A stretch of DNA of 14,680 nucleotides from Pseudomonadota bacterium (GCA_023458595.1 JAEWYT010000050.1:1-14680), one strand, 5' to 3'; counted from the stretch's first letter, positions 1-7,562 are shown. Numbers and translations are program-made. Notes: generated from the sequence alone by a model not told the origin.

Positions 1-67
1 GAATCCCTGCCTGGTGCTCCTTCAGCACCGCAATGATCTGACCCTCACTGTATCGGTTCTTCTTCAT
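1..67 (-). CDS. IS3-family transposase OrfA, N-terminal 22 residues (partial)
   Basis: This is the beginning of the helix-turn-helix OrfA protein of an IS3-family transposase, which normally binds the element's ends and is joined to the DDE-domain OrfB by frameshifting. The start ATG is at 67-65. The visible residues begin MKKNRYSEGQIIAVLKEHQA, a pattern I recognise from many IS3 OrfA N-termini (basic start, then xEEQIIxxLKE). An AAGGAGACGGAG ribosome-binding site lies immediately upstream on the minus strand. The gene runs off the window's left edge, so neither the catalytic domain nor the frameshift site can be seen. The assignment rests on 22 residues plus the terminal sequence. The subgroup is not determined. 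Confidence 0.8.
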   Translation of the reverse strand, partial: MKKNRYSEGQIIAVLKEHQAGI

Positions 68-125
68 CTCCGTCTCCTTCTGACGGAGTCCAGTTCAAAC
101 CGAGGCACTTCAGGGGGCAACGTCA
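1..125 (-). mobile_element. Left-edge IS3-family insertion sequence, 5' end only
   Basis: The stretch reads on the minus strand as the first end of an IS3-family element: a terminal segment with TGCCCCCTGAAGTG (about 118-105), a leader, a purine-rich ribosome-binding site and the start of the transposase OrfA. IS3 elements usually begin with TG, so the outer end is placed at about 125, where the minus strand reads TGACGTTGCC. The exact base is uncertain because only one end is present and no target duplication can be checked. The element continues beyond position 1. It abuts a gene fragment whose frame is open across the junction, so it probably inserted into that gene. Confidence 0.75.
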
Positions 126-1020
126 CCCTTACTCACATAAAGACGAGGATTTTCCTCCTCTGACCGCCGGGAAGGTCTTCCAGATCATGGACGCCTTTGT
201 CGACGTGTGGCCAAAAGTGCATCTTCCTTCCAGCTGGGGGTCGGGAGACCCTGAGGATGAAACAGCCTATCGCTTTCTTCGCGACTGCGTCTGGAAAATC
301 GTCAACGACATGCCGGTCAGACGTATCCCTGTTCTGGATCGGATAATCGCCGATCCGAAATTTGCAGATTTCGGTGACGTCGCGCGGACGTTGCGGGCCG
401 AGGCGGTCCGGGCCATGGCGCTTCAGAATTTCCGCGCGCCGCATCCCTCGGAGATCAAGAAACTGCTCGACGACAATCAGGTGGTCTCCGTCGAGGATTT
501 GCGCGCTTTGATGGTTGAGCAACTGGGCGAATTGCAGAAGTGGCTCCACGGCTCGGAAACCGATCCGCTGGACACCTTTTATGCTCATGGCGAACGGGTC
601 GACGAAAATACCGCGCGCAACCGTATCGTGGACCAGCTGCGGGGCCAAATGACCGCTCTGGGTCTGTCCATTGATATCGAACGCCACATGTCTGGCAGCA
701 ACCGCTGCGACATCGCAATTTCAGCGGCAATTGAGGGCGTCAACCGCCTGCTCCTGATTGAAGTGAAAGGGCAGTGGAACAAGGAGCTATATGCCGCCGC
801 GTCTGAGCAACTCGACCAGCGCTACGCAATCCACCCGGACGCTGCAAAACAAGGGATCTACCTCGTGCTTTGGTTCGGCAATGGTGAAAAGATCCAGGGC
901 CGTGCTAGTCGATCGATCACTACAGCTGCTGAATTGAGAGCTCAGATTGTCTCAGGCATGCCCGAAGACTTGCGAAGCCGAGTCGATATCGTGGTTCTCG
1001 ACCTGTCTCGACGTCAGTAG
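126..1020 (+). pseudogene. 5'-truncated gene with C-terminal PD-(D/E)XK nuclease motif, interrupted by IS3
   Basis: I do not recognise the exact family. An ATG at 187 gives 277 residues, but the frame is open upstream of it through the junction with the IS (about 125) to a stop at 34-36. The residues just before the ATG look like ordinary protein, so the true start was probably removed by the insertion. Numbered from the ATG, residues 1-125 are mostly helical. Residues 135-235 fit a PD-(D/E)XK nuclease fold: a helix with ENTARNRI at 140-147, then D175, then IEVKGQW at 191-197 (E192, K194), then QLDQRY at 208-213. Such domains often end large ATPase-type defence or restriction proteins. The missing N-terminal part could be such a module (inference). 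Codon use differs from its neighbours: 17 of the first 30 third positions are G/C, against 27 of 30 in the TerB gene. No good ribosome-binding site precedes the ATG. A short protein from 187 is possible but doubtful. Confidence 0.6.
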
Positions 1021-1196
1021 GCACTGGGTGTCGTTCATGGCCCGCATGCATTGTCCAAGATCGCTTCAGTTGCAATAACGCTTCCCCCACCTTGCACCCC
1101 CCGCGCGCCGCGACTACGTTGCGCTTCGCCCCGGGGCGGCGCGGCCAGCCCATCCGCGCGGGCCGACTTCCCGAAACGACGAGGACGACAACGACG

Positions 1197-1610
1197 ATGA
1201 CGAAGACGGTGAGCCCCCAGGAAGCGCTCATCTATGTGATGGTGACCATGTCGGCCGCCGATCGCTCGATGACGGACAACGAGCTGAGGCGCATCGGCGG
1301 AATCGTCAAGAACCTGCCCGTCTTCGAAGGCTTCGACAAGGAACGCCTCGTCGCCGTGGCCGAGGATTGCGGCGCGCTGCTCAACGAGGACGACAGCCTC
1401 GACGGCGTGCTCGCGCTGATCGCGGCCTCGCTGCCGGCGAAGCTCTACGACACGGCCTATGCGCTCGCCGTCGACGTCGCCGCCGCCGATCTCGACGTGG
1501 AGCAGGAGGAACTGCGGCTCCTGCAGCTCATCCGTGACCATCTCGACCTCGACCCGCTCGTCTGCGCGGCGATCGAGCGGGCGGCGCGCGCCCGCTTCCG
1601 CAAGCTCTAG
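1197..1610 (+). CDS. TerB-family (tellurite-resistance-like) protein
   Basis: This is a 137-residue, all-helical, acidic protein of the TerB type. It starts MTKTVSPQEALIYVMVTMSA and has AADRSMTDNEL at 20-30, a second acidic patch DVAAADLDVEQEELRLL, and ends RARFRKL. TerB-like domains are cytoplasmic and are thought to bind divalent metals through acidic residues. Most stand-alone alphaproteobacterial members have no proven role in tellurite resistance. The frame is open 35 codons further upstream to an ATG at 1092, but that part is low-complexity (TTRTTTT). The ATG at 1197 is preceded by GAGGA at 1181-1185 and is where family similarity begins. The small membrane protein gene follows 9 bases after the stop, so they are probably co-transcribed. 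No other ter genes are nearby, so the name should not be read as a phenotype. Confidence 0.8.
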   Translation: MTKTVSPQEALIYVMVTMSAADRSMTDNELRRIGGIVKNLPVFEGFDKERLVAVAEDCGALLNEDDSLDGVLALIAASLPAKLYDTAYALAVDVAAADLDVEQEELRLLQLIRDHLDLDPLVCAAIERAARARFRKL

Positions 1611-1619
1611 GGCCGCGCC

Positions 1620-1925
1620 ATGAGCGGCGAGCAGAGGCCGGCGACCCGCAACGCGCTCACCCGCTTCTTCGGCGGGCCGCCCGGCTGGGTCGTCGTCCGC
1701 CTCGCCGTCATCTCGCTGATCGTCGGGCTGATCTTCTCCGCGCTCGGCATCAGCCCGATCGACATCGTGCGCAATTTCGAGCGCATCGTGCGCGGCATCT
1801 GGAACATGGGCTTCTCGGCGCTGGCCGACCTCTTCCGCTATTTCCTGCTCGGCGCCGTCGTCGTCGTGCCCGTGTGGCTGGTGATGCGGCTGACCAAGGT
1901 CGGCAAGGGCGGGAACGGGGAGTAG
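1620..1925 (+). CDS. Small two-helix membrane protein (DUF6460-like)
   Basis: This 101-residue protein has two clear hydrophobic segments: about residues 24-45 (VVVRLAVISLIVGLIFSALG) and about 73-91 (FRYFLLGAVVVVPVWLVMRL). Between them is an amphipathic stretch, SPIDIVRNFERIVRGIWNMG. The short N-terminus is polar and basic, and the C-terminus ends in KVGKGGNGE. It resembles small rhizobial inner-membrane proteins of unknown function that I associate with DUF6460; that family name is from memory and needs a profile search. The gene starts 9 bases after the TerB-like gene and ends before a 254-base spacer, so it is probably the last gene of a two-gene unit. Function unknown. Confidence 0.7.
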   Translation: MSGEQRPATRNALTRFFGGPPGWVVVRLAVISLIVGLIFSALGISPIDIVRNFERIVRGIWNMGFSALADLFRYFLLGAVVVVPVWLVMRLTKVGKGGNGE

Positions 1926-1996
1926 GCGGGGCGGCGGGGCCGGTCCCGCATTGCGCTCACGCTCCATGCGGGCTCCAGGGCATCCGAGAATATCAG

Positions 1997-2036
1997 GGCC
2001 GTAGCCCGGATGGAGCGAAAGCGAAATCCGGGGGCC
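1997..2036 (+). repeat. Palindromic intergenic repeat (gtagcccgga/tccggg type)
   Basis: A hairpin-forming repeat lies in the spacer between the small membrane protein and the MATE gene. Arms CCCGGA (2005-2010) and TCCGGG (2027-2032) enclose TGGAGCGAAAGCGAAA, and outer GGCC blocks (1997-2000 and 2033-2036) can also pair. The layout 'gtagcccggatg...gcgaaatccgggg' is a familiar dispersed repeat of proteobacterial intergenic regions. It may act as a transcript-stabilising or terminating hairpin after the upstream pair of genes, but there is no T-run. Confidence 0.7.
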
Positions 2037-2153
2037 TGTGCGGGGGGCGGTGCCCCGGCGCCCTCTCACCCGGGCCTTTCGGAACACTTGACGGGCGGCG
2101 GGCGAGGCGTATTGGTCTTCGGCTTCGCCCCGACGACACGTCAAACGCCGCAA

Positions 2154-2179
2154 CATCAAGCGCCCGGCATCAAGCGCCC
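2154..2179 (+). repeat. 12-base direct repeat abutting the MATE start codon
   Basis: CATCAAGCGCCC occurs at 2154-2165 and again at 2168-2179, separated by GG, with the second copy ending directly before the ATG at 2180. It occupies the position where a ribosome-binding site would be expected, and neither copy contains one. It may be a small tandem duplication by replication slippage. Confidence 0.8.
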
Positions 2180-3508
2180 ATGTCGACCGTCCGCCCGTTC
2201 GAGGTCACCCATCGCGGGGTGCTCGCCATCGCCGTGCCGATGACGATCGCCTACCTGTCGACGCCGATGCTCGGCATCGTCGACACGGCGGTGATCGGCC
2301 AGCTCGGCCGCGCCGACCTGCTCGGCGGCATCGCGGTGGGGGCGATCCTGTTCGACGTCATCTTCACCACCTTCAATTTCCTGCGCGCCGGCACGACGGG
2401 ACTCACCGCCCAGGCGCTCGGGGCCGACGACAGGACCGGCCAGACGGCCGCCCTCTACCGCGCCGGCCTCGTCGGGCTGATCGCCGGCATCGCGGTGATC
2501 GTGCTGCAGGCGCCGGTGCTCGCCGCCTCGCTGGCGCTGATGGGGGCGAGCCCGTCAGTCGAGACGGCGGTCACGGAGTATTTCGCGATCCGCGTGCTGA
2601 GCGCGCCCTTCGCGCTCGTCAACTACGCGATCCTCGGCTGGTTCCTGGGGCTTGGGCGGGCCGGCACGGGGCTTTCGCTGCAGCTCCTGCTCAACTGCCT
2701 GAACATGGCGCTCAACGTCACCTTCGTGCTGTGGCTCGACTGGGGCGTGGCGGGCGTCGCGTGGGGGACGGTGATCGGCGAGACGGTGACGGCGGCCGCG
2801 GGCGTCGCGCTGGCGCTGCGGGCGCTCGGCGCCGACGTCGCGATCCCCTGGGCGGCGGTGACGGAGAAGGCGGGGCTCCTGCGCACCTTCGCGGTCAACC
2901 GCGACATCATGATCCGCTCGTTCTCGCTGCTCTTCGCCTTCGCGCTGTTCACGTCGGCCGGCGCGCGGCAGGGCGACGTGGTGCTGGCCGCGAACGCCGT
3001 CCTGATGAACTTCTTCCTTCTCGGCGGCTATTTCCTGGACGGCTTCGCCACCGCGGCCGAGACGCTCGCCGGGCGCGCGGTCGGGGCACGATACCGGCCG
3101 GCGTTCTCGCGCGCCGTCAACCTGACGCTGGTCTGGGGCTTCGGGCTCGCGGCGGCCCTGAGCGCCGTCCTGCTCGTCGGCGGGCCGACCTTCATCGACG
3201 CGCTCACCACCAATCCGGAGGTCCGCGAGGTCGCCCGCACGTTCCTGATCTGGGCGGCGCTGACGCCCCTGTTCGGCGTCGCCGCCTTCCAGTTCGACGG
3301 CGTCTTCATCGGCGCGACGTGGTCGGACGACATGCGCAACATGATGCTCGTCTCGCTCGCCGCCTTCCTCGCCGTCTGGCAGTTCGCCACGCCCTTCCTC
3401 GGCAATCACGGCCTGTGGCTCGCGCTCGTCACCTTCCTGATCGTGCGCGGGGCGACGCTCGCGGCGCGCTATCCGGTGCGGCTCGAGCGAACCTTCGCCG
3501 GCGTCTGA
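2180..3508 (+). CDS. MATE-family multidrug/organic-cation exporter (DinF-like)
   Basis: This 442-residue inner-membrane transporter belongs to the multidrug and toxic compound extrusion family, which exports drugs or organic cations in exchange for Na+ or H+. It has about twelve hydrophobic segments in two halves. The first helix carries AVPMTIAYLSTPMLGIVDTA, typical of the DinF-like branch (PxxxxxxxxPLxxxxDTA). GFATAAETLAGRAVG in the second half matches the conserved 'DGxxxAxxxxxGxxxG' region. The frame is open further upstream to 1874, but there it overlaps the preceding gene and the repeat, so the ATG at 2180 is chosen where family similarity begins. No ribosome-binding site is visible; a 12-base direct repeat fills that position. 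The substrate cannot be predicted. It appears to be a single-gene unit, followed by the cyo operon on the same strand after 123 bases. Confidence 0.88.
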   Translation: MSTVRPFEVTHRGVLAIAVPMTIAYLSTPMLGIVDTAVIGQLGRADLLGGIAVGAILFDVIFTTFNFLRAGTTGLTAQALGADDRTGQTAALYRAGLVGLIAGIAVIVLQAPVLAASLALMGASPSVETAVTEYFAIRVLSAPFALVNYAILGWFLGLGRAGTGLSLQLLLNCLNMALNVTFVLWLDWGVAGVAWGTVIGETVTAAAGVALALRALGADVAIPWAAVTEKAGLLRTFAVNRDIMIRSFSLLFAFALFTSAGARQGDVVLAANAVLMNFFLLGGYFLDGFATAAETLAGRAVGARYRPAFSRAVNLTLVWGFGLAAALSAVLLVGGPTFIDALTTNPEVREVARTFLIWAALTPLFGVAAFQFDGVFIGATWSDDMRNMMLVSLAAFLAVWQFATPFLGNHGLWLALVTFLIVRGATLAARYPVRLERTFAGV

Positions 3509-3631
3509 CGAGAGGCGCGGGCGCGCACCTGCCGTAACGAAATAGAATCATTTACCCTTCAGAACAGGTCCGACAGGGCCAGCGCGTGTTTTGAGTTCGC
3601 CGCCCGAGCGATGGAACACCGAGGGCCCGCC

Positions 3632-4576
3632 GTGACCGCGAGCGACAGCAAACCCAAGCCTAACCGCCGCGTCGCCCTGGCGTCGCCCATCGTTCTCTCC
3701 CTCCCGCTCGGGGGCTGCAACTCCTCCGCCTGGCCGGTGCTCAATCCCGACGGGCCGATCGCCGATCTGCAGCGCGAGCTCCTGTTCACCGCCTTCGGGC
3801 TGATGCTGGTCGTCGTCGTCCCGGTCTATCTGCTGGCGATCTGGGTCCTCGTCCGCTACCGCGCCTCGCGGCAGAACCCCGACTACCGGCCCGACTGGCA
3901 GTCCAACAGGGTCGACGCGGTCGTGTGGGCCGGGCCGGCGCTGATCGTCATCGCGATCGGCACGATCGTCTGGGACTACACCCACCGGCTCGATCCCTAC
4001 AGGCCGATCGCGTCGGCCGAGGCGCCGGTGCGGATCGAGGCCGTGGCGCAGGACTGGAAGTGGCTGTTCATCTACCCGGACCAGGACGTCGCCGCCGTCA
4101 ACGAGTTGGTGATCCCGGCGGAACGGCCGGTCTCGTTCCGGATCACCTCGGACACGGTGATGAACGCCTTCTACATCCCAGGCCTCGCCGGCCAGATCTT
4201 CGCCATGGCCGGCATGCAGACGCGGCTCAACCTGCTCGCCGCCAGGGCCGACACCTACGTGGGCCGCAACACGCAGTACAGCGGCAGCGGCTTCCCCGAC
4301 CAGCAGTTCACCGTGAAGGCGGTGAGCGGCGAGGACTACGAGGCCTGGCTGAAGACGGTGCGCGCGTCGCCCGACCGGCTCGACCGGGACGCCTACGAGC
4401 GGCTCGCCAAGCCGAGCGAGAAGGCGCCGGTCGCCTACTTTTCCGGCGCCGAGCCCGGCCTCTTCGACGCGATCATCGAGAAATACACCGGACCCGGAGG
4501 CCACCGGATGGCCGGGCTCAACCAGTTCGCGGGCGAGTTCATCTGCGGACCGGCCGACCGGACGGAGGCGCGCTGA
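3632..4576 (+). CDS. cyoA: Cytochrome bo3 ubiquinol oxidase subunit II
   Basis: CyoA is the periplasm-facing subunit of the quinol oxidase. With this start it has 314 residues, close to the E. coli protein. A lipoprotein signal ends in LPLGGC, placing the lipidated cysteine at residue 29. Two membrane helices follow at about 51-76 and 96-115, then a cupredoxin-fold domain. The domain has MNAFYIPGLAGQIFAMAGMQ and a YSGSGF motif as in quinol oxidases, and lacks the cysteine and histidine ligands of the CuA centre, so cytochrome c is not the donor. The GTG at 3632 has GAGGG at 3621-3625 with 6-base spacing; an in-frame ATG at 3611 has poorer signals and would add seven residues. It is the first gene of cyoABCD and overlaps cyoB by one base. 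An A/T-rich patch upstream contains TAGAAT (3543-3548), a possible -10, without a convincing -35. Confidence 0.95.
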   Translation: MTASDSKPKPNRRVALASPIVLSLPLGGCNSSAWPVLNPDGPIADLQRELLFTAFGLMLVVVVPVYLLAIWVLVRYRASRQNPDYRPDWQSNRVDAVVWAGPALIVIAIGTIVWDYTHRLDPYRPIASAEAPVRIEAVAQDWKWLFIYPDQDVAAVNELVIPAERPVSFRITSDTVMNAFYIPGLAGQIFAMAGMQTRLNLLAARADTYVGRNTQYSGSGFPDQQFTVKAVSGEDYEAWLKTVRASPDRLDRDAYERLAKPSEKAPVAYFSGAEPGLFDAIIEKYTGPGGHRMAGLNQFAGEFICGPADRTEAR

Positions 4577-6552
4577 TGCTCGGGAAGCTCTCCTACGAGG
4601 CCCTGCCGTTCTACAGCCCGGTCGCGCTCGGCGGGGCGCTCGGCGAGGTCTTCGCCGCGCTCGCCGTCCTGGCGGTCGTCACCTACCTGCGCGCCTGGGG
4701 CTACCTGTGGCGGGAATGGCTGACGAGCGTCGACCACAAGCGCGTCGGCATCATGTACATCGTGCTGGCGCTGGTCATGCTCCTGCGCGGTTTCGCCGAC
4801 GCGATCCTGATGCGCACGCAGCAGGCGATCGCGCTCGGGGGCGACGGCTACCTGCCGCCCGACCATTTCGACCAGATCTTCTCCGCGCACGGCACGATCA
4901 TGATCTTCTTCATGGCGATGCCGTTCCTGTCGGGGCTCATCAATTTCGTCGTGCCGCAGCAGATCGGCGCGCGCGACGTCGCCTTCCCGTTCCTGAACTC
5001 CGTCAGCCTGTGGCTCACCGCCTCCGGCGCCGGGCTCGTGCTCGTCTCGCTCGTCATCGGCAAGTTCTCGACCGCCGGCTGGACCGCCTATCCGCCCTAT
5101 TCGGGCATCGGGTACAACCCCGGCGTCGGGGTCGACTACTGGCTGTGGGCGGTGATCCTGTCGGGCGTCGGCACGACGATGACGGGAATCAACTTCCTCG
5201 TCACCGTCCTCAGGCGCCGCGCGCCGGGCATGACCCTGATGCGCATGCCGATGTTCACCTGGACGGCGCTCGTCACCAGCGTCCTGATCGTGTTCGCCTT
5301 TCCCGCCGTCACCGTCGTCGGCGCGCAGCTCGCGCTCGACCGCTACCTGGGCATGCATTTCTTCACGAACGGCGACGGCGGCAACATGATGAACTACATC
5401 AACCTGATCTGGATCTGGGGCCATCCGGAGGTCTACATCCTGATCCTGCCCGCCTTCGGCATCTTCTCGGAGGTCGTCGCGACGTTCTCGCGCAAGCGCC
5501 TGTTCGGCTACGAGTCGCTCGTCTACGCCACCGCCGTGATCGGCCTCCTCTCCTTCACCGTGTGGCTGCACCACTTCTTCACGATGGGCTCCAGCGCCGA
5601 CGTCAACGGCTTCTTCGGCATCACCACGATGATCATCGCGGTGCCGACGGGCGTGAAGATCTACGACTGGCTCCTGACCATGTACGGCGGGCGCATCACC
5701 GTGTCGGTGCCGATGCTGTGGACGCTCGGCTTCATCCTCACCTTCGTCATCGGCGGCATGTCGGGTGTGCTGCTCGCCATCCCGCCGGTCGACTACCTGA
5801 TGCACAACTCGACCTTCCTGGTCGCGCATTTCCACAACATGCTGATCCCGGGCGCGCTGTTCGGCTATTTCGCCGGATACACCTACTGGTTTCCCAAGGC
5901 CTTCGGCTTCCGGCTCGACGAGACCTGGGGCAAGCGCGCGTTCTGGGCCTGGATCGTCGGCTTCTATCTCGCCTTCATGCCGCTCTACGCGCTCGGCTTC
6001 ATGGGCATGCCGCGCCGCATGGAGCACTACGACATGGCCGCCTGGCAGCCCTGGCTGGTGGCCGCGGCGCTCGGCGCCCTGCTGATCCTTCTCGGCATCG
6101 GCTGCCTGATCATGCAGCTCTTCGTCAGCATCCGGAACCGCGCCGCGCTCGCCGACACGACCGGCGATCCCTGGGACGGGCGGACGCTCGAATGGGCGAC
6201 CGCCTCGCCGCCGGCGCCCTACAACTTCGCCCGGATCCCTGTCGTCCACGACCGCGACGAGCTGATCTGGCGCAAGGCGCATCCGGACCAGGCCGCGAAG
6301 GACGACATCGCGACGGGGATCGAGATGCCTGACAATACCGGGGCCGGCATAACGATCGGCGTCGTCGCCGGCGTGTTCGGTTTCGCCATGGTCTGGCACA
6401 TCTGGTGGCTCGCCGTTCTCTCGCTCGCCGCGATCCTCGCCGTGCTCGTCGCGCGCGCCTTCTCCGACGACGACGAGCATTCGCTGTCGGCCGGCGACGT
6501 CGCCGCCCTCGAGAACCGCGGCAGCGGCCCCCTGCTCGGCTACCGACCATGA
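4576..6552 (+). CDS. cyoB: Cytochrome bo3 ubiquinol oxidase subunit I
   Basis: CyoB is the catalytic haem-copper subunit, which reduces oxygen to water and pumps protons. It has 658 residues (E. coli 663) and all key residues are visible. H105 and H420 are the low-spin haem ligands. H283, H332 and H333 are the CuB ligands, with Y287 in WGHPEVY for the His-Tyr crosslink. H418 in AHFHN is the high-spin haem ligand. The D-channel residues D134 and E285 and the K-channel lysine K361 are present, as are R71, D75, H97 and Q100, which correspond to the quinol-site residues. The start ATG overlaps the cyoA stop (TGATG), with GGAGG just upstream at 4563-4567, implying translational coupling. The C-terminal part keeps GDPWDGRTLEWATASPPAPY. 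Nothing is missing, so an active enzyme is expected. Confidence 0.98.
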   Translation: MLGKLSYEALPFYSPVALGGALGEVFAALAVLAVVTYLRAWGYLWREWLTSVDHKRVGIMYIVLALVMLLRGFADAILMRTQQAIALGGDGYLPPDHFDQIFSAHGTIMIFFMAMPFLSGLINFVVPQQIGARDVAFPFLNSVSLWLTASGAGLVLVSLVIGKFSTAGWTAYPPYSGIGYNPGVGVDYWLWAVILSGVGTTMTGINFLVTVLRRRAPGMTLMRMPMFTWTALVTSVLIVFAFPAVTVVGAQLALDRYLGMHFFTNGDGGNMMNYINLIWIWGHPEVYILILPAFGIFSEVVATFSRKRLFGYESLVYATAVIGLLSFTVWLHHFFTMGSSADVNGFFGITTMIIAVPTGVKIYDWLLTMYGGRITVSVPMLWTLGFILTFVIGGMSGVLLAIPPVDYLMHNSTFLVAHFHNMLIPGALFGYFAGYTYWFPKAFGFRLDETWGKRAFWAWIVGFYLAFMPLYALGFMGMPRRMEHYDMAAWQPWLVAAALGALLILLGIGCLIMQLFVSIRNRAALADTTGDPWDGRTLEWATASPPAPYNFARIPVVHDRDELIWRKAHPDQAAKDDIATGIEMPDNTGAGITIGVVAGVFGFAMVWHIWWLAVLSLAAILAVLVARAFSDDDEHSLSAGDVAALENRGSGPLLGYRP

Positions 6553-6584
6553 CCACGCAACACGGACCATCGCAGCGCCCATGA
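6549..6584 (+). other. 11-codon mini-frame bridging cyoB and cyoC
   Basis: An ATG at 6549 overlaps the cyoB stop as ATGA and opens a frame of 11 codons (MTTQHGPSQRP). Its stop, TGA at 6582-6584, overlaps the cyoC ATG, again as ATGA. No ribosome-binding site is visible for cyoC itself. The frame may hand ribosomes from cyoB to cyoC by termination-reinitiation. Alternatively, it may be the original cyoC N-terminus, shifted out of frame by a small indel in a region that tolerates change. A chance arrangement is also possible. Confidence 0.4.
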
Positions 6585-7183
6585 CCGCCGAGGCAACCGC
6601 CGGCCGACACGAAGACGAGCGGAACGCCGCGCTCGCCGACCGCGATTTCGGCTTCTGGATCTACCTGATGAGCGACGCGATCATCTTCGCGCTGCTGTTT
6701 GCGACCTATCTCGTGATGCTGGCCGGCACGGCGGGCGGGCCGACGGGGCACGATCTCTTCGATCTCAGGCGAACCTTCGCCGAGACGATGATGCTGCTGA
6801 CCAGCTCCGTCACCTTCGGCATGGCGAGCGTCGCGGTCGCCGCGCGCAACAAGTCGGGCGCACTCCTGTGGCTCGCCGTGACCTTCCTGCTGGGAGCGGG
6901 CTTCGTGTTCCTGGAGTTCGGCGAGTTCTCGGGCATGATCGCACAGGGCGCGGGGCCGGACCGCAGCGGCTTCCTGTCGGCCTTCTTCACGCTGGTCGGC
7001 ACGCACGGCCTGCATGTCAGTGCCGGCCTCGTCTGGATCGCGGTGATGGTCGCGCAGGTGCTCGTCAAGGGCCTGAGCGGGCCGGTCGTCTCGCGCCTCG
7101 GCCGGCTCGGCCTGTTCTGGCACTTCCTTGACATCGTCTGGATCGGCATCTTCTCCGTCGTCTACCTGCCGGGAGTGCTGTGA
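6581..7183 (+). CDS. cyoC: Cytochrome bo3 ubiquinol oxidase subunit III
   Basis: CyoC is a five-helix membrane subunit that supports assembly and stability of the oxidase core. The 200 residues align well with the family: FGFWIYLMSDAIIFALLFATY in the first helix, GTAGGPTGHDLF in the following loop, GPDRSGFLSAFFTLVGTHGL in the middle, and LFWHFLDIVWIGIFSVVYL at the end. The histidine of GTHGLH and the conserved glutamates of the subunit-III fold are present. The ATG at 6581 is chosen because it is the only in-frame start before the conserved region. It lacks a recognisable ribosome-binding site and sits on the stop of an 11-codon mini-frame that begins on the cyoB stop. The residues before FGFWIYL are short and variable, as is usual. 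Confidence 0.96.
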   Translation: MTAEATAGRHEDERNAALADRDFGFWIYLMSDAIIFALLFATYLVMLAGTAGGPTGHDLFDLRRTFAETMMLLTSSVTFGMASVAVAARNKSGALLWLAVTFLLGAGFVFLEFGEFSGMIAQGAGPDRSGFLSAFFTLVGTHGLHVSAGLVWIAVMVAQVLVKGLSGPVVSRLGRLGLFWHFLDIVWIGIFSVVYLPGVL

Positions 7184-7184
7184 G

Positions 7185-7502
7185 ATGAGCTTGACGACCA
7201 AGTCCCCGGCCGAGATGCGGAACGCCTATCTGATCGGCTTCGTGCTCGCCCTGATCCTGACCGCGATCCCCTTCGCGATCGTCGCCTTCGGGCTGATGCC
7301 GGCGAAATCGGCGCTCGTCGCGATCGCGGTCCTGGCGGTGATCCAGGTGCTGGTGCACCTCTACTTCTTCCTGCACATCGACCCGCGCACGGCGCCGCGC
7401 GAGAACGTGCTGACGCTCGCCTTCGCCGTCGTGCTGATCTTCATCATGATCGGCGGCTCGCTGTGGATCATGTTCGACCTCGCCTACCGGATGATGATCT
7501 AG
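7185..7502 (+). CDS. cyoD: Cytochrome bo3 ubiquinol oxidase subunit IV
   Basis: CyoD is a small three-helix subunit of the quinol oxidase that helps assemble the metal centre. It has 105 residues (E. coli 109), with helices at about 13-34, 41-62 and 75-100, the motif VHLYFFLHID at the end of helix two, and GSLWIMFDLAYRMM at the C-terminus. The ATG at 7185 lies one base after the cyoC stop and has GGGAG at 7171-7175. The frame is open further upstream, but that part is inside cyoC. It is the last gene of the operon here. The haem O synthase gene cyoE, which follows cyoD in E. coli, is absent, so it must be encoded elsewhere. Confidence 0.95.
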   Translation: MSLTTKSPAEMRNAYLIGFVLALILTAIPFAIVAFGLMPAKSALVAIAVLAVIQVLVHLYFFLHIDPRTAPRENVLTLAFAVVLIFIMIGGSLWIMFDLAYRMMI

Positions 7503-7562
7503 GGCATGATGCATCCCGGTGGAATCGACCGGGCACATTCTGCAGTTGCAGCAATCGCCGGA

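Noticed and set aside
133..687. Minus-strand open frame opposite the nuclease fragment
   Set aside because: The plus-strand frame has the D...EVK nuclease motif and extends through the IS junction; the antisense frame has no recognisable features.
1092..1196. N-terminal extension of the TerB-like protein from ATG 1092
   Set aside because: Low-complexity residues (Arg, Thr, Pro) and no family similarity before residue 36.
1997..2036. Palindromic repeats as CRISPR units
   Set aside because: Copies are scattered singly or as one inverted pair, without regular spacing or spacers.
3520..3550. Promoter for cyoABCD with -10 TAGAAT
   Set aside because: No acceptable -35 at 16-18 bases upstream; mentioned only as a possibility under cyoA.
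4435..6582. Very long open frame antisense to cyoB (and others antisense to cyoA, pyrD, lysR and mttB-like genes)
   Set aside because: Compositional shadow of high-GC coding sequence; rich in Arg, Asp, Glu, Gly and His, with no domain resemblance, lying opposite well-conserved genes.
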